In this document: positions 1-12,200 of the stretch, piece after piece
Layout: each line of letters begins with the position of its first letter
Position numbering within the stretch: the stretch's first letter is position 1
NCBI GenBank assembly: GCA_023079485.1
Contig: CM041084.1
Coordinates: forward strand, 100,792,467 to 100,856,466
Length of the DNA: 64,000 nt
Direction of reading: 5' to 3'
Origin: Archilochus colubris
Lineage: Eukaryota; Chordata; Aves; Apodiformes; Trochilidae
Notes under the pieces: model-generated
Database searches by the model: none
Told to the model about the DNA's origin: nothing
Seen by the model: only the letters and a program-made list of their open reading frames with translations
Made by a program: the position numbers and the translations under genes

Positions 1-3000
1 TGGGTGACAATGGTAGCATAACTTGGTTTTGACTTAACTGCTGTTAGGAAGAACAAAATTCCAGGTGCCTCTAGCACCGTTTTGAAATACAAAGCCTAAA
101 GTTGACACTTCATACGTAGTAGAGATTGTTCAGTTTGTCTGGTCCATATTGTATCAAGCTAGTGTACCTCAACAACAGAAAACAATGTGTGACAGTATTA
201 AACAGAGTAGTCATGGGTCATTAGGTCTGTCACTAGGTCATTATGAAAAAGAATTTTGCCATTATTTTCAGACACAGCAGGTATTTGGCCATGTTGTAGT
301 CTGAGCACCATGCATAGACTCTAGTTCATCTACTAATATGCATGTCCTAGAAAGTTGCAGCCAATTTTAGTATAAAAAAAGTTTTTGCAGGATGGATTTA
401 ATTACATAAGATTTGGCTTTCTTGACTAGGAAATTTGCCAAGTAGTAAAAGGTGAAAGTCTTCCAAAAAGCCCTTTTTCTCTTGTATGGAATACAGTGAG
501 ATCTATTTCAGGAATAATTTTGATGAAGTCCTTGTTTCAGGTTCCAGAACATGCTGAGCAAGTTACTGTTTGAGCACAGGGGTGCTCTGTACTTTCCCCT
601 GTGTGGCCACCGAGAACACAGAGTGAAATGAGTGGGCAAGATAGAGGAGGTCAAGGTATTTGTCTAAAAGTACTGTAAAAAGTTCTCATTTGCTACAACA
701 TTTTGAATCCTTTCGTTGATGTTCAGGCTTTCTGTGTAGTCATAAAAACTCTTTTAGTCTCTATAAATACAATAATGCTTAGCATTTATGTGATGCTCTT
801 CATATTCAAAGAACCTTGAACATAAAATCCCTTTGGTGAGTTTGTCCTTCCTCAATGAATGTTTATAACTCCTGTTCTGCTCTAGGAATTGTTTGGCTTG
901 CATCTGAAAGCAGAATTTAGCTCAACTAATTCTCATGTTACCTTTATAAGGTCCTGTTTTATAGCTAAAAGAAAAGGGCATCATAGCAGAGGTTTGTCCA
1001 TTGCTGCAGTGGGAACTAAAGGGAATCAGGAACCAAGCACTTGACAAAACATTTATGCTTAGTCCTATGAACAAATCACTGGTCCACTCCCTCTCATATA
1101 CTTAAAATAACTAGTTGTCAAAACAACATATTTTATAACACAATTGTCCTGGTCTTAACCTGGCTGTCACTGTGCATTCCTTACTGTTGAGAAAAAAAAA
1201 AAAAAAACCAAACAAAAAACCAAACAAAATTGGATGGTTAAAAACTTCACTGCTTCAAAGAAAATGAAAGAATAATGGTGCTAGGTTTTTTAAATTTTTA
1301 TCCCAAGAATAAAAGAAAGACAGGATCTGCCCTCTGTAGACATTGTTGCTGGTAAAAGTACTGACTCCATTGCTGATTTCTTTCACTGAACATTAAGAAG
1401 TTAACTCCTGGAGAACATGATGAACTTTGAACCAGAAGAAGGCTTTCTACTGTATGAGAATGCTAATGGGACTGCTTCAGCAGAACATCAGGGGTTACAG
1501 ATTTCTCTGCAGGACAGCGTACTTTAAGCTCACCTGGAGGACTTGGTTAAGAACACTTTTACATTACAACCTCGAAAACAGAGAAACAGCTCCTTCCTTA
1601 TCTGTGAGTCAGTCAGGAAAAACACTGCTCAGACTGTGGGTGAATTCATTCTGCTATATGGCCATTTAACAGACATTGCAGTGCAGGTGAAAGCATTAGT
1701 TCCCACATTTGTGTGTGGGAAAATGATGAAAATAATCCTTATGGTTTTCCAGAGACTTGAGATTTCCCTACGCAGCAAACATGCTTGAGTTCTATAAAGT
1801 ACAGCCCCAAACCAGAGAATTAGGTGCAGAACAGCTCTCTAGCTCTCACCCTTGTGACTGGCTACAAACTAGGCACACTGTCAAACATTTCCTGTGCTGT
1901 ATTCCCAATGCCATTGCAGCCCATGGTTCTCTTGTCAGCCTGTCTGGTTTCACATGCTGTCAGTAAAAGGAGGTGTATACCTATGTGTTTGCAGAACAGC
2001 TGGACCTAGTTTGGCTATGGTGTTAAGGCCCTCACGTGTAAATGTTAAATAAGAGTATTAAATCTACTCATTGGAAGCTCTTTTTCTTCTCCATGCTGTA
2101 TTGTACAAGATCCAGACAAAGGTCTCTCTTCTCAATGCAGCTGAATAGTTATAAAAGTTGCTTACATATTAAAGCTAAAATAATCAAAGGAAAAAGAATT
2201 AGATTACAAATTAAGAAACTATAATGCTTAACAAATAAGGCAATGGCTGTAAATGGCACCATTAACACATACCTTGTATGATGGCATTACACTGACCTAC
2301 ATCTGATATGAGAGTATCAAGTAAAAGACTGAGCCAAGAGACTATGCCCCTTCTCACCTAACATTTGTCTCCCAAAGCTTGTGTATGTGACAGGGGAAGG
2401 AAGGAGAAAATGGTTTGTGGCTCTACAATTGCACACAGTAATTTGATTCAGGCAGACTGTTTTGGAAAAATGGTAGTAATATATACAGGGATACATACAT
2501 AAAGCAGTATAGCTGCCTATACAATAGTTCTTTTGTCTGCCTCCCTCCCTCCTCCACATTCAGAGTCTCCTGAGAAGTGACTAAGAGACCTACATATTGC
2601 AGTAATACACGCTGTATAGTTTTGTTTTCAGCAGAAATGTTTGATTTTCTCACACAGCTACATCTTGGCACCATTGCAGGTTGAGGTCCTCCATGCTTGA
2701 CAGAGACCTTCTCTTCTTAAATGGCTCTGTGATGCTTCCACGTTACGCCGTGGTCTGTAGTGTTTTGGGCATCAACGGATGCCACTGGACTCTGTCAAAA
2801 AAATCATATTCTGACACCAGGTCAGGAAACACAACTCCATAGACAACAGGTTGTTTTCTGTGCACCGTACCTTGGTCTGTCCTCCTTCAGTCCTGGGCCA
2901 ACTGGCACAAGTGTAACCTATATGAAGCATAACCAACCCCTGTGCTGCTTTCAGATGGTCCCGACGCCAGAGTGGTAATGCTAATACCAAAAATAGTACA

Positions 3001-3145
3001 TGGCAAACATTAGTTGGACAGTACAGTAGGTAGGAATAATATCCTGTAGCTACCATCTTGTTTCATCTCTCTCCAGACCTTCTTAAAATGACAGGCAACA
3101 CTGTTGTCCATTTGGGTTTTGTCCAGTATGCCACAGCCTTCTGCT
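1..3145 (-). other. 3' UTR and/or downstream flank of ARHGAP28
   Basis: This stretch follows the ARHGAP28 stop codon on the minus strand. I see no second coding exon on either strand. No AATAAA was noticed on the minus strand here. An ATTAAA variant lies at 397-402 (TTTAAT on the plus strand) and TATAAA-like variants lie near 860 and 955, so the polyadenylation site is not resolved. An A-rich tract with AAACC units sits at 1191-1230. In mammals the neighbour on this side is LAMA1 in convergent orientation, but no laminin exon is visible. Confidence 0.4.
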
Positions 3146-3237
3146 TCAGCTCGCTTTTGGTTTTATCACCCATTCTGCCTGAGGATTTGCACGGTAAACA
3201 TCTAACATGTATGCATCTGGATCCAAACAGTGCTGAC
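3146..3237 (-). CDS. ARHGAP28: ARHGAP28 exon N: terminal coding exon with stop
   Basis: The acceptor is ACTTCCATTTCAG before 3237. The exon contains 92 coding nt: two bases completing a Gly codon, 29 codons and TGA at 3146-3148. It reads QHCLDPDAYMLDVYRANPQA followed by EWVIKPKAS. HCLDPDAY(I/M)LDVYR.NPQAEWVIKP is nearly identical to the mammalian C-terminus as recalled, which fixes the 3' end of the coding region. The exon continues into a 3' UTR of unknown length. Confidence 0.96.
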
Positions 3238-6200
3238 CTGAAATGGAAGTTGCCCACCATCAATCATAGCACTCTCTGAGCACGTTAATAAATAGGACAG
3301 AGCTATGTTAAAATGTCCTTAAATGTACTGCATATAGCAAGCCCAGTTTGGTGTGTCCAGTTGACATCTTGCCTGGATACATGCAGGAGCATTGATAAAT
3401 TTGCCAGTTTAGTCACAGGAGAGTCATGAATTCACTTTCACTTTCAGGCAAGATGCCCTGTGTTAACACTGAGTTATGGACAAGGCATTTAGTCAGATGT
3501 GAACAAATATTATGGTTTTAATAGAAGTGTTAATAACATTGTTACACCTATGGGATTTACTGGGCTGGAATTATGACTACATGACTTTGTTTCTACACTA
3601 TTTTTAAATGCTGACAAAGTGACTCTGTAAACCATTTATTCCCATCCAGCTAGAATCTTGCAAAGAAATATAGGGACAATATAAACTTTTTTGGCAATTG
3701 CTGTTTTGATGATTAAAAAAATAAAAAGAGAATCCTCTGAAGTCTCGCAGTTTACAGGTTTCATTAGGGGGTGACTGGGAATAGGAGTTGGCTGGGGAGT
3801 CTCTGCTGCCTTTGCCAAAGAAGGAGGCAATTGGTGCTTAACAGAGTAATAAGGCAATAAATTCTTGAGTTAAGTTGATTTATTGGACTATATTGCGTTT
3901 ACACTGGGTGATGAAGTCATTTATCTGGTGAGGTTACACTGCTGTGACACAAAAGGTTGTGGTATAATTTTTGTAGTTACTTATAAGGTCAGTGAGGTCC
4001 CAATGATTTTATTAAACTGAAAGCAATATAAATGAATTATTGCATAATCAATGTAATAAGGTACTCTGGATGATCTAGGGCTATAAAAATAATTTTAAAT
4101 TAAGATGCAAATTAAGCATCCAGATTTTTGAAAGAGAGTGGTGGGAATACTTGGGATTTGTTCACAAGGCCTTTTGGATCGTCTCTTGGTTTAGGATCAG
4201 TTGGTCACCCTGCTTCACCAGGAAAAAACAAATCACTAATCAGATTTAATTGTGGGTATCCTCAGTAATAAAGACTTTGCTGATTGACTGCTTCTGAAGC
4301 AAGTCTGTGATGTTTTGTAATAACTTTATGGAAACTGTGTAGAGCTGAATTTAGAAGAATTAAAGAATAATCTAATCAGACAGTTGACAGAAGACTCCAA
4401 CAGAGCATCCAGAATTTCTGTATGAATAGAGAAAGGAGTCAGGGCTGTGCAATATCAAATTAAAATCTGGTTTTTGACCTTTAGGCCAGGAACTTGTGTG
4501 GCAAGCCACTGTTGTTATTACAAGAATGTCACCGCATGCAACGCAGAAGAAGACAAAATCCCTACTGAAAGGAATTTACAATCTAAATAAAGCACATGGG
4601 TTAGTATGGGTATAGTACAACCATACATGCAAGGGCTGAATTCTTGCTTTGTGTTTTTCGTTTGGAGTTTAACACTCAAATACAGAGAGGAAAAAACAGG
4701 TCTTGGGAAAAGACTTGACAGAGAGGTGGAATGTGCTTACAAGAGGAAGATCTCTTAACCATGGAAAAATGCTCAATTATGAGAGTGAGGGGTAAGCAAA
4801 AGGTCAGATGAATTTGGCAAGACTTTAAGGAGTGCTGCTGAGATCCAGCCACTGAGATCAGGTCACTGTCAACTGCAGGGTGCCCTTGCAATCATGCTGG
4901 AGTCAGAAGGAATTATTACATTGCTTTTAACAGCCTTTGGGTCAGACATTTCTCCTGCAGATGGACTGGAAGGTGGGAGAGACCCAGCTGTGTGAAAACA
5001 ACCTTGCCCTGAGGTGTTTTGGAAGGCTAAGGACATTCAGAATTGAATTTTCAAAAATAAGGCAGACCTACCTATATTTCCTCCAATTTCATGTAAACTT
5101 TGGATCTGGCCTCTCATGTTCTGTGATGAACCGCGGCTAGGATAGGATAGAAAAAAGACCTTTTGTTTGTCTTTCTGTTACAAGCACTGCTGTTACAGCC
5201 ACCAGCAATATTAAGCTAAAAATCAATATTTTCACCCCTGTGAACTTCCTTGTCAAAAGCAAGGACTTCCTCCAAACGGTGCTCTGCAGAATACTGAATC
5301 TACTGCAGAGATAGGTTACTGTGTCAGAGTTAACTAAGTCTTCTACTACACAGCAAGTCTATAAAAAGTGTATGCTTTTAATAGTGGCATAACAGAGGGC
5401 AAAGAGAAAATCATTAAGTAAAATACACAGAATAACATTAGTGGTAAAAAAGGTTTTGACCAATGTAACCATAAATTAGCAAATTTAGATTAGAAAAAGA
5501 GTTCTTCTAACACAATGAGCCTTTGAAAAGCAGACAATCTATTCATTAATGGTTCTGACATTATTGTTCAGGAAAAACAAAATGTTCTGATTTACCCACC
5601 TGTTTTCACAGTGGAATCGAGCCAGGATATCTTTGGCTTTTGTTTGGCTGTTGAGTTGAATTGCCATAGAGACTTTTGAATGTAGTGGAGCATAAACTCT
5701 TATCACCCCCTCGGGTATGTCACACTGAAGGTATGGGGGGAAAGTGACAGCTCCCTAAAATAGATATTCAGTTGAGTAAGTTTAAGGCATATATTGCTTC
5801 AGCTGTATTCAGAACCAGTTCTGCATCTCATCTGATGTTACTTGCAAAAATCACTGTCCTGTATTCACTTATTAAAAAAAAAGGATTTACAATCATACAA
5901 ACACAAATTCATAGATGCAGTGTAATAAGATACAACACAAAGACTCAAACTCCTTGGTAAGCATCACATAAATGAATGCAGAATTAAGTACCAGCTCTTG
6001 AATTTTAATTGCTTGCAGTAATACTGAGTCAAGTTGTTGTTATCTGAGATCTTTTAAGTCAATTCTGTCAGCACTGGTCATGGAACCAACTGCTCATTTA
6101 AAAATACATAGAAATGACTTGGAGTACCAGATCATCCATTTATAGATTAAATTCTTCTGAGGTATAAAGATCCAGTTCTCTCTTTCTACTTCCTATAGTT

Positions 6201-9200
6201 TCAACCAGATCGAAGCTTATGTACAGTAAAATATCTAAACACCATGTGGTTTCTGTTAATTTGAAATTTGACCTTGCACAGGGTTCAAATGCTCATCTAT
6301 GAAGTTTATGCACTCTTCCATGATTAATGGTGGATAAATCAATTAGCAAGGTTTGCATTCCAGTTCTAATCCAGTTAATACCATGCTGAGTAGAATACAA
6401 TAGTCTCTCTAGTCTCTGTCCCTGTGTAATTTAGAACATCTGAGACCCAGGGTTTTCGTTAAGTGCTCTCAAAATTCAACTCAGTTAGCCAAACAGAGTT
6501 TGCCTCCAATTTGCCCTTCATATTTCAGCTACCTGCCATGCCCAGTCTCATTTTCATTAGATGCAAAGCCAATTACTGTGATCAATGAACATGCCCTCCC
6601 GAAGGTCCAAGGACTGCAGTAATAGACTCCACAGAAAAGCCCTCTCTGTACTTGTTCTCTGTACTTGTTACTTGGTAACATAGTCGCCCATACCACCATT
6701 TTAAGCAAACAACTATGTCTCATTCTGCAGCACCAGTCTGTCCTACCCACAATGTATTTCAGACAGTGCTGGCAAATTAATTCTCAAAAAACCTGAATTA
6801 GCATGGATTCACACTTCATATCATAGAATTCCAGAATGGTTTGGGTGGGATGGGACTTTAAAAATCATCTAGTTCCAATCCTTCTGCCTCGGGCAGAGAC
6901 ACCTTCCACGGGATCAGATTGCTCAAAGCCCCATCCAACAAAAACATCATTCTAACCCAGTTAGTTTATAGCTTGGGCTGCTAGAAACTATTCTGCCTTC
7001 CTCACCTTTTTTTCTCAATCAATTCCCAAAGCTCTCTCTTATCAGGATGTTGGACTGGGAAGCATATCTTTCAGTCAATGTATTTTGAATGTCAAAATCT
7101 CCCGTCGTACCCCCAAAAGATTTTATGAGATAAGAAATGAGGGAAGATTGTTAAAGCTACCCATAAAAAAGATATATGTTTACCACACCTCTGGTCTTTC
7201 AGGTCTTTCTCTTTCCATGGTCTTTCTCCTCAGAAGTTTTCTCACTCCTTTGTCAAACATCAGCTGCCTCTTGCTGTTGCTCATTGCTGCTTCATTCATT
7301 TTTCTCACCTGGGAAATCAGGAAGGATGGGACCTAAAGGGAGGAAAAGAGAGCTAAGAATATGCAGTCATTTTTTTTTCCCTCATAACACTGGTTTTGGG
7401 GTTTTATTAAGGAGCTAAATTTTAGGCAGCAGAAGCTCTATTTATTCCCTGAAGATACATGCCATTAATAGCTCCCTTTAACAACCCACAGTTATTCCTT
7501 TGGTGAAACTGTAGGTCACCTTTCATACCATATGAAACTCCTTAGTGATATTTGTTGCAGCTGTAGAAACTTTGAGGTTGCCTTTTCAATCCTCATCATA
7601 CTCTCCCTCTGTTAAAAGGAAAAGAGCTGAGACTGTCATCTTCATACCAACCTTTTGGATTACTGCAAGGAGTACACACTTTTGGCCTAAATTATTATGG
7701 ACTAGACTTTGAACTGACAGTTAACTTTAATCTAAGTTTAGATAGTATCTAAACTTAGCATCACCCAAGTATTTGAATCATTCTCCTATGCGTTCGTTTC
7801 TCTGAATAAAAATGGTGTGGGATTGGTACCTCCAGAGGGCAATTTGGGCTAAAATGATTGTCATAGGTAAAGTAAATCTCCCTCCAGAGACACCTGTCAC
7901 TTTATTTTATTCTAGATCTAGAAGGCTTCAGCCAGTTTGCAAAGAATATCTAACTGTTTCTTCTAGGAACTCTGATTTCCACTGAGCTGCTTCTGTGTAC
8001 AGGAACCACAAAGAGGGAACCAGCACTACTCACTGTCCACAGGATGTCCTGGTACCGAATTAAAAGCCGCACAATATGCGCTGTGGTGGCAGCTGCTTGC
8101 ATTTCTTGTTGGTTTGCACGTTTCCCTTTGTAGATGAAGAGGTTTGGTGCAACAATCATTGAAACATTCCACAAATTCATTTTATTTTTCCCTTCATTAG
8201 CAACCACCTTCTTCAGGAACTGAAGAAAAGCCTGGAAAAAAACCACTTCTTATGTTCAGTCTCACCAAATAGTTTCCTTCTTAAATGCAGTGTTTTCAAA
8301 TGCACAACAGGCCTGGTTCAAAAGCTGCCGTTTTTTGCACTTCGAGGTGAAATTTAGGCTTATTTGTATTGTAATTTGGATTACTCTGATATTTGCCTGC
8401 ACAACCACCTATGTCAGTCACAGAGGAATAGATTATGTTATCAAAATACATGTTAATAAGTTATCTGTCAGAGCATAAGCCTAAATCTGTATGTCCAATG
8501 CAGTGTCTGCACTAAAGCTCTGAATGCTGTAGTAGAAGATATAAATGTATTGCAGTGCAACAGTTAATTTCTTCACAGTGTCCATTTTGATGTATCTGAC
8601 CAAAGCTTTATATGTTGCAATCACCTCTCTTCAAATCTGCAATCTGATCAGCCTCTCTTCCAGTCTGCAACAGTCCAATATATGATATAATTTCAGGAAT
8701 TCCTGCCAGCAACCCCCAGACTTTTATTTTGGGTTAATGAAAGCAAGAAGAGTTCAGTGGTTGTTGACGTCACTTTTGCACATGCATGGCAGAGTCAAAG
8801 GAAACTCATTTTGCTTTTGGGCAGTTTATTCAGAATTTTATTTGAGTGACTGAATAGGATAGATTGCAGCTGTGATTAGAGTTGGGGTCTGCCAGTGAGT
8901 CCTTTTGCAACAACATACCATTAAAAACCACTGTCTTTGTACCCTGACACTGCAATTAAAACATTTTTACAAACCCAGGAATTACAAAACAGAAATTGCA
9001 CTGGAGAAATTCCCAAAATCTGATTATAAGATATCAAGTAAGGTTGCTTTCAGTTTCTCATCACTTCTATTTTCATATAAAAGCCTAGTAAAAATTAAGA
9101 CCACTCATCTGGCATACATTTCACCCATACTGCTCTGTATCGATATGGACTTTGGTAGAAGAAATAATCCCCATTCCTCACAGAGAATTAGTAGACCTCT

Positions 9201-12200
9201 AAATGCTTTAAAGAGGGATGTTACTCTTGTCCCTTGTTATTTTTATAGATAACCACAGGGAAAGAAGGCATCTGGACTCAGATAAACTGAACAGTGGGAG
9301 ACTTCCAGAGGTGGGGGACCTGCCAGGTGGGTCATAGTGAGCAGGGGACAGGACAAGGTATCTGGCAGTTCCCAGGCAACTTTTCACCCTTTCCTTTACA
9401 TGAAAACAAGGCCAAAGAATCTTTGAGCCGGGATAAATCTGCAGCCCTATCTGGGAAGTCCCAAGCACCCAGAATGGTTGTAGCCACTGTGTCTATATCA
9501 GGACGTGGGTGTGGGTGTGAGTTTGTAAGGCAAAACAGTTGAGGCCAAGGCCCTTACAGCATCTGTCCTACAGATGTATGATTAGAGCTTTTTTTTACTT
9601 TGGACTACTTTCTTCAATCTAGTCCAGTTCCCTCAAAGCCCTTCATCACTGGAAGTGCACTAGGCAAGCTCTTGGAGGGCAGCTTGTTGTTTACCTTGAT
9701 CTAGGAGTACTCCAGTTATACAGAAACCACAGAAACTGGACCTTCTTTTTCCAAACTATGTGAGGAATATGCCTTTTGAAACGAATGCTGCAAAATATAT
9801 GATGCCTAGGAGACATTTACCAACACCAGCAGCTGAATACCTCCAGCAACTACTTCTTAATTGCTTCTAAAAGAAACTACAGCAAGGGAATTGGAACATC
9901 TTTTCAAGGAAATTATGAAAAACCTTTTCACAGTGCAGCATCTGATCGCTGGCTGTTAAGAAAAAACTAAATCTTCCATTTAAAAGTCAAAAGCACTACA
10001 GATGGCAGGTGATAGCAAACAAAGAACTTGCCTTGGCTGTGTCTCTGTTGGCTTCAGGCAGCAGCATAATCAACAGATGCAAAGCTTGTAGCTGTAACTT
10101 GATCTTGGAGATTTCTAAGAATATGAATAATTAATATTTTTTAAATCCCAGGTACAATTGGTTTGCTCCAAATCCCTTGCTGGTCAGCAGTTCTAGAAAC
10201 ATAGCAACTGCTGCCCAGCTGAGACTAGTGCTATTTATATATATTATATTATATATACTATATAAATAATTTATAATTATATAATTATTTATATTATTAT
10301 TGTATATTGTTTATATTATAACTAGTGGTTATTTATTAACCATAACAGTTTTCCCAAATATAAAACCAATTATAATGAGTGGATTTTTCCTTGCCATCTT
10401 AGACGTTTGTCACAGAGGAAGACAAACCTCTCTAAAATTCTGTTTAAATACCAGGGAGCCAGTACTTGTCTGTACTAGCCAATTTCTCTTTGATAACAAA
10501 GAACATGTAACTGAATGAACTATTCTCTTCATTTCAAACTGAAATGGATAATTATTTTCAGAAAATTTGCAGACAGGTGGCATTTGTGTGGAGATTGATT
10601 ACTTGTAACTTAAGAACTATTTTTCCCATGTTTAGCACTCTACATAAATGTAAAGCCCCCTATCAGCTACAAAACACCATAATGTTTTCAACAACTGTTA
10701 ACATTGATACTGTGCAATGATCACAGGGTGAGGAAGATGGGAAGAGTATGTGTGATTTGCTTCCACTCAGGGGCATGAGAGAGGTTTGGAGAAAAAAAAG
10801 AATTAGTGTTTTGGACAGTGTGTCTGTTGTATAGCACAGGCACTTCATGTTCAGTCTTCCCCTCCAACTGCTAAGCTATCAGAACTGCTTTCAGTCTGGT
10901 ACTCACAAGGAGCACACTCAGGTACGTGAAGGTTACAGGAAGGGGTCGCCTCCTTGTGCCCTTTAAATGACCTCCTGGAGATCCTGAAAAATTGGCTGCA
11001 ACCTTATATGAAGCTTCTAAGATTCCTGTACCACTCTGCCTAAGCTCCATTCTGATAGTTTCACTCTGTCCAAGCTCAGGTGAATTTACAATGAAGTCAA
11101 TAGGTATTGCAAGGTACTACTTTGTTCTTCCTGGAAGAGAAATGAACAAAATGTTCTGAGAATGAGAGGGTTTATGTACACTGAAAACAGGACCCAACTG
11201 CCTGAAGCTTTCTGTGATCACATTTATCTTCGTAAGAATAGTCTGACCTCAGCATAAACCTGGAGAGAAGTAAAATAGAATCAATAGAATGTCAGTTAAA
11301 GGGCAGGGACGTGCATTTACCTTGCAGAAATTTTTATTTGTGAAATTTATAATTTGTGTGAATCAGAATCTATATATGAAAGTCATTGCTCAGCCAGTGT
11401 TCATTCAAAGATTTCAAATGCTAAGTTAAACAGTTGTGTCACTCACACAATGAGTCTAGGCTGCTAGATAAACGTAGAGACATTTTTCCATTTGAAAAGG
11501 AAAAATTGCAGAAAATTTAAATGTTTAGACAGTGCATCAGGCCTTTTTTTTCCTCTCTGCTGTAGAGAGAGAAAATAATGTAACATCAACTATTACATTT
11601 TATCTGTCAGTCTGTATTAACTCCTTTTGCACATACTTTCCACTAATGTGATGAAAGCAGGCAGATACTCTACTGTGAAGAGGGGGCTTGGGAGTTCTCT
11701 TATAAACATTTTCAGCAGTCCTGCTGCATCATTATTTCGTACTTGGTCCCAGTCAAAAGTGTCTTCATAAAATTTTGCCTCAAGCTCTTGATGGAGATTC
11801 TGAAAGATAAAAGGAACAGCTGACCTTTAATCACTGCTTCTGACCTGGCAGTTTGAGATCACTTCAGAAATCCCATTACAAACAACAGGCAGGTTTACAC
11901 CATGGTTAAATTAAAGTAGCCCTGAACCAGTAGCTGGCTCGGTACGGCCATGTGGAGTTCAGAGCAGGTTAGCAGATCAGATTCCTGGGTATATTTTGCA
12001 ACCCAGGCCAAATTTGGTTTGCATTAGCTACTTCTCAGCTAGTGACCTATTTGAACATCTTTAAAGAGAGAAAAATCTGTTCAATGTCTTAGAACTAGAA
12101 AGACAAAATGAAGTTAAACAGGATTTTTAGCACTGCCATTCTTTTTGTTTGAGACACTCGCCAGACGTTTTGACCCTCAGAGCACAAAGGAGTGACATTT

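Noticed and set aside
1..3145. Possible laminin (LAMA1) exons, expected as convergent neighbour from the mammalian gene order
   Set aside because: No plus-strand exon with laminin-like sequence or splice sites was seen. The neighbour probably lies left of the window.
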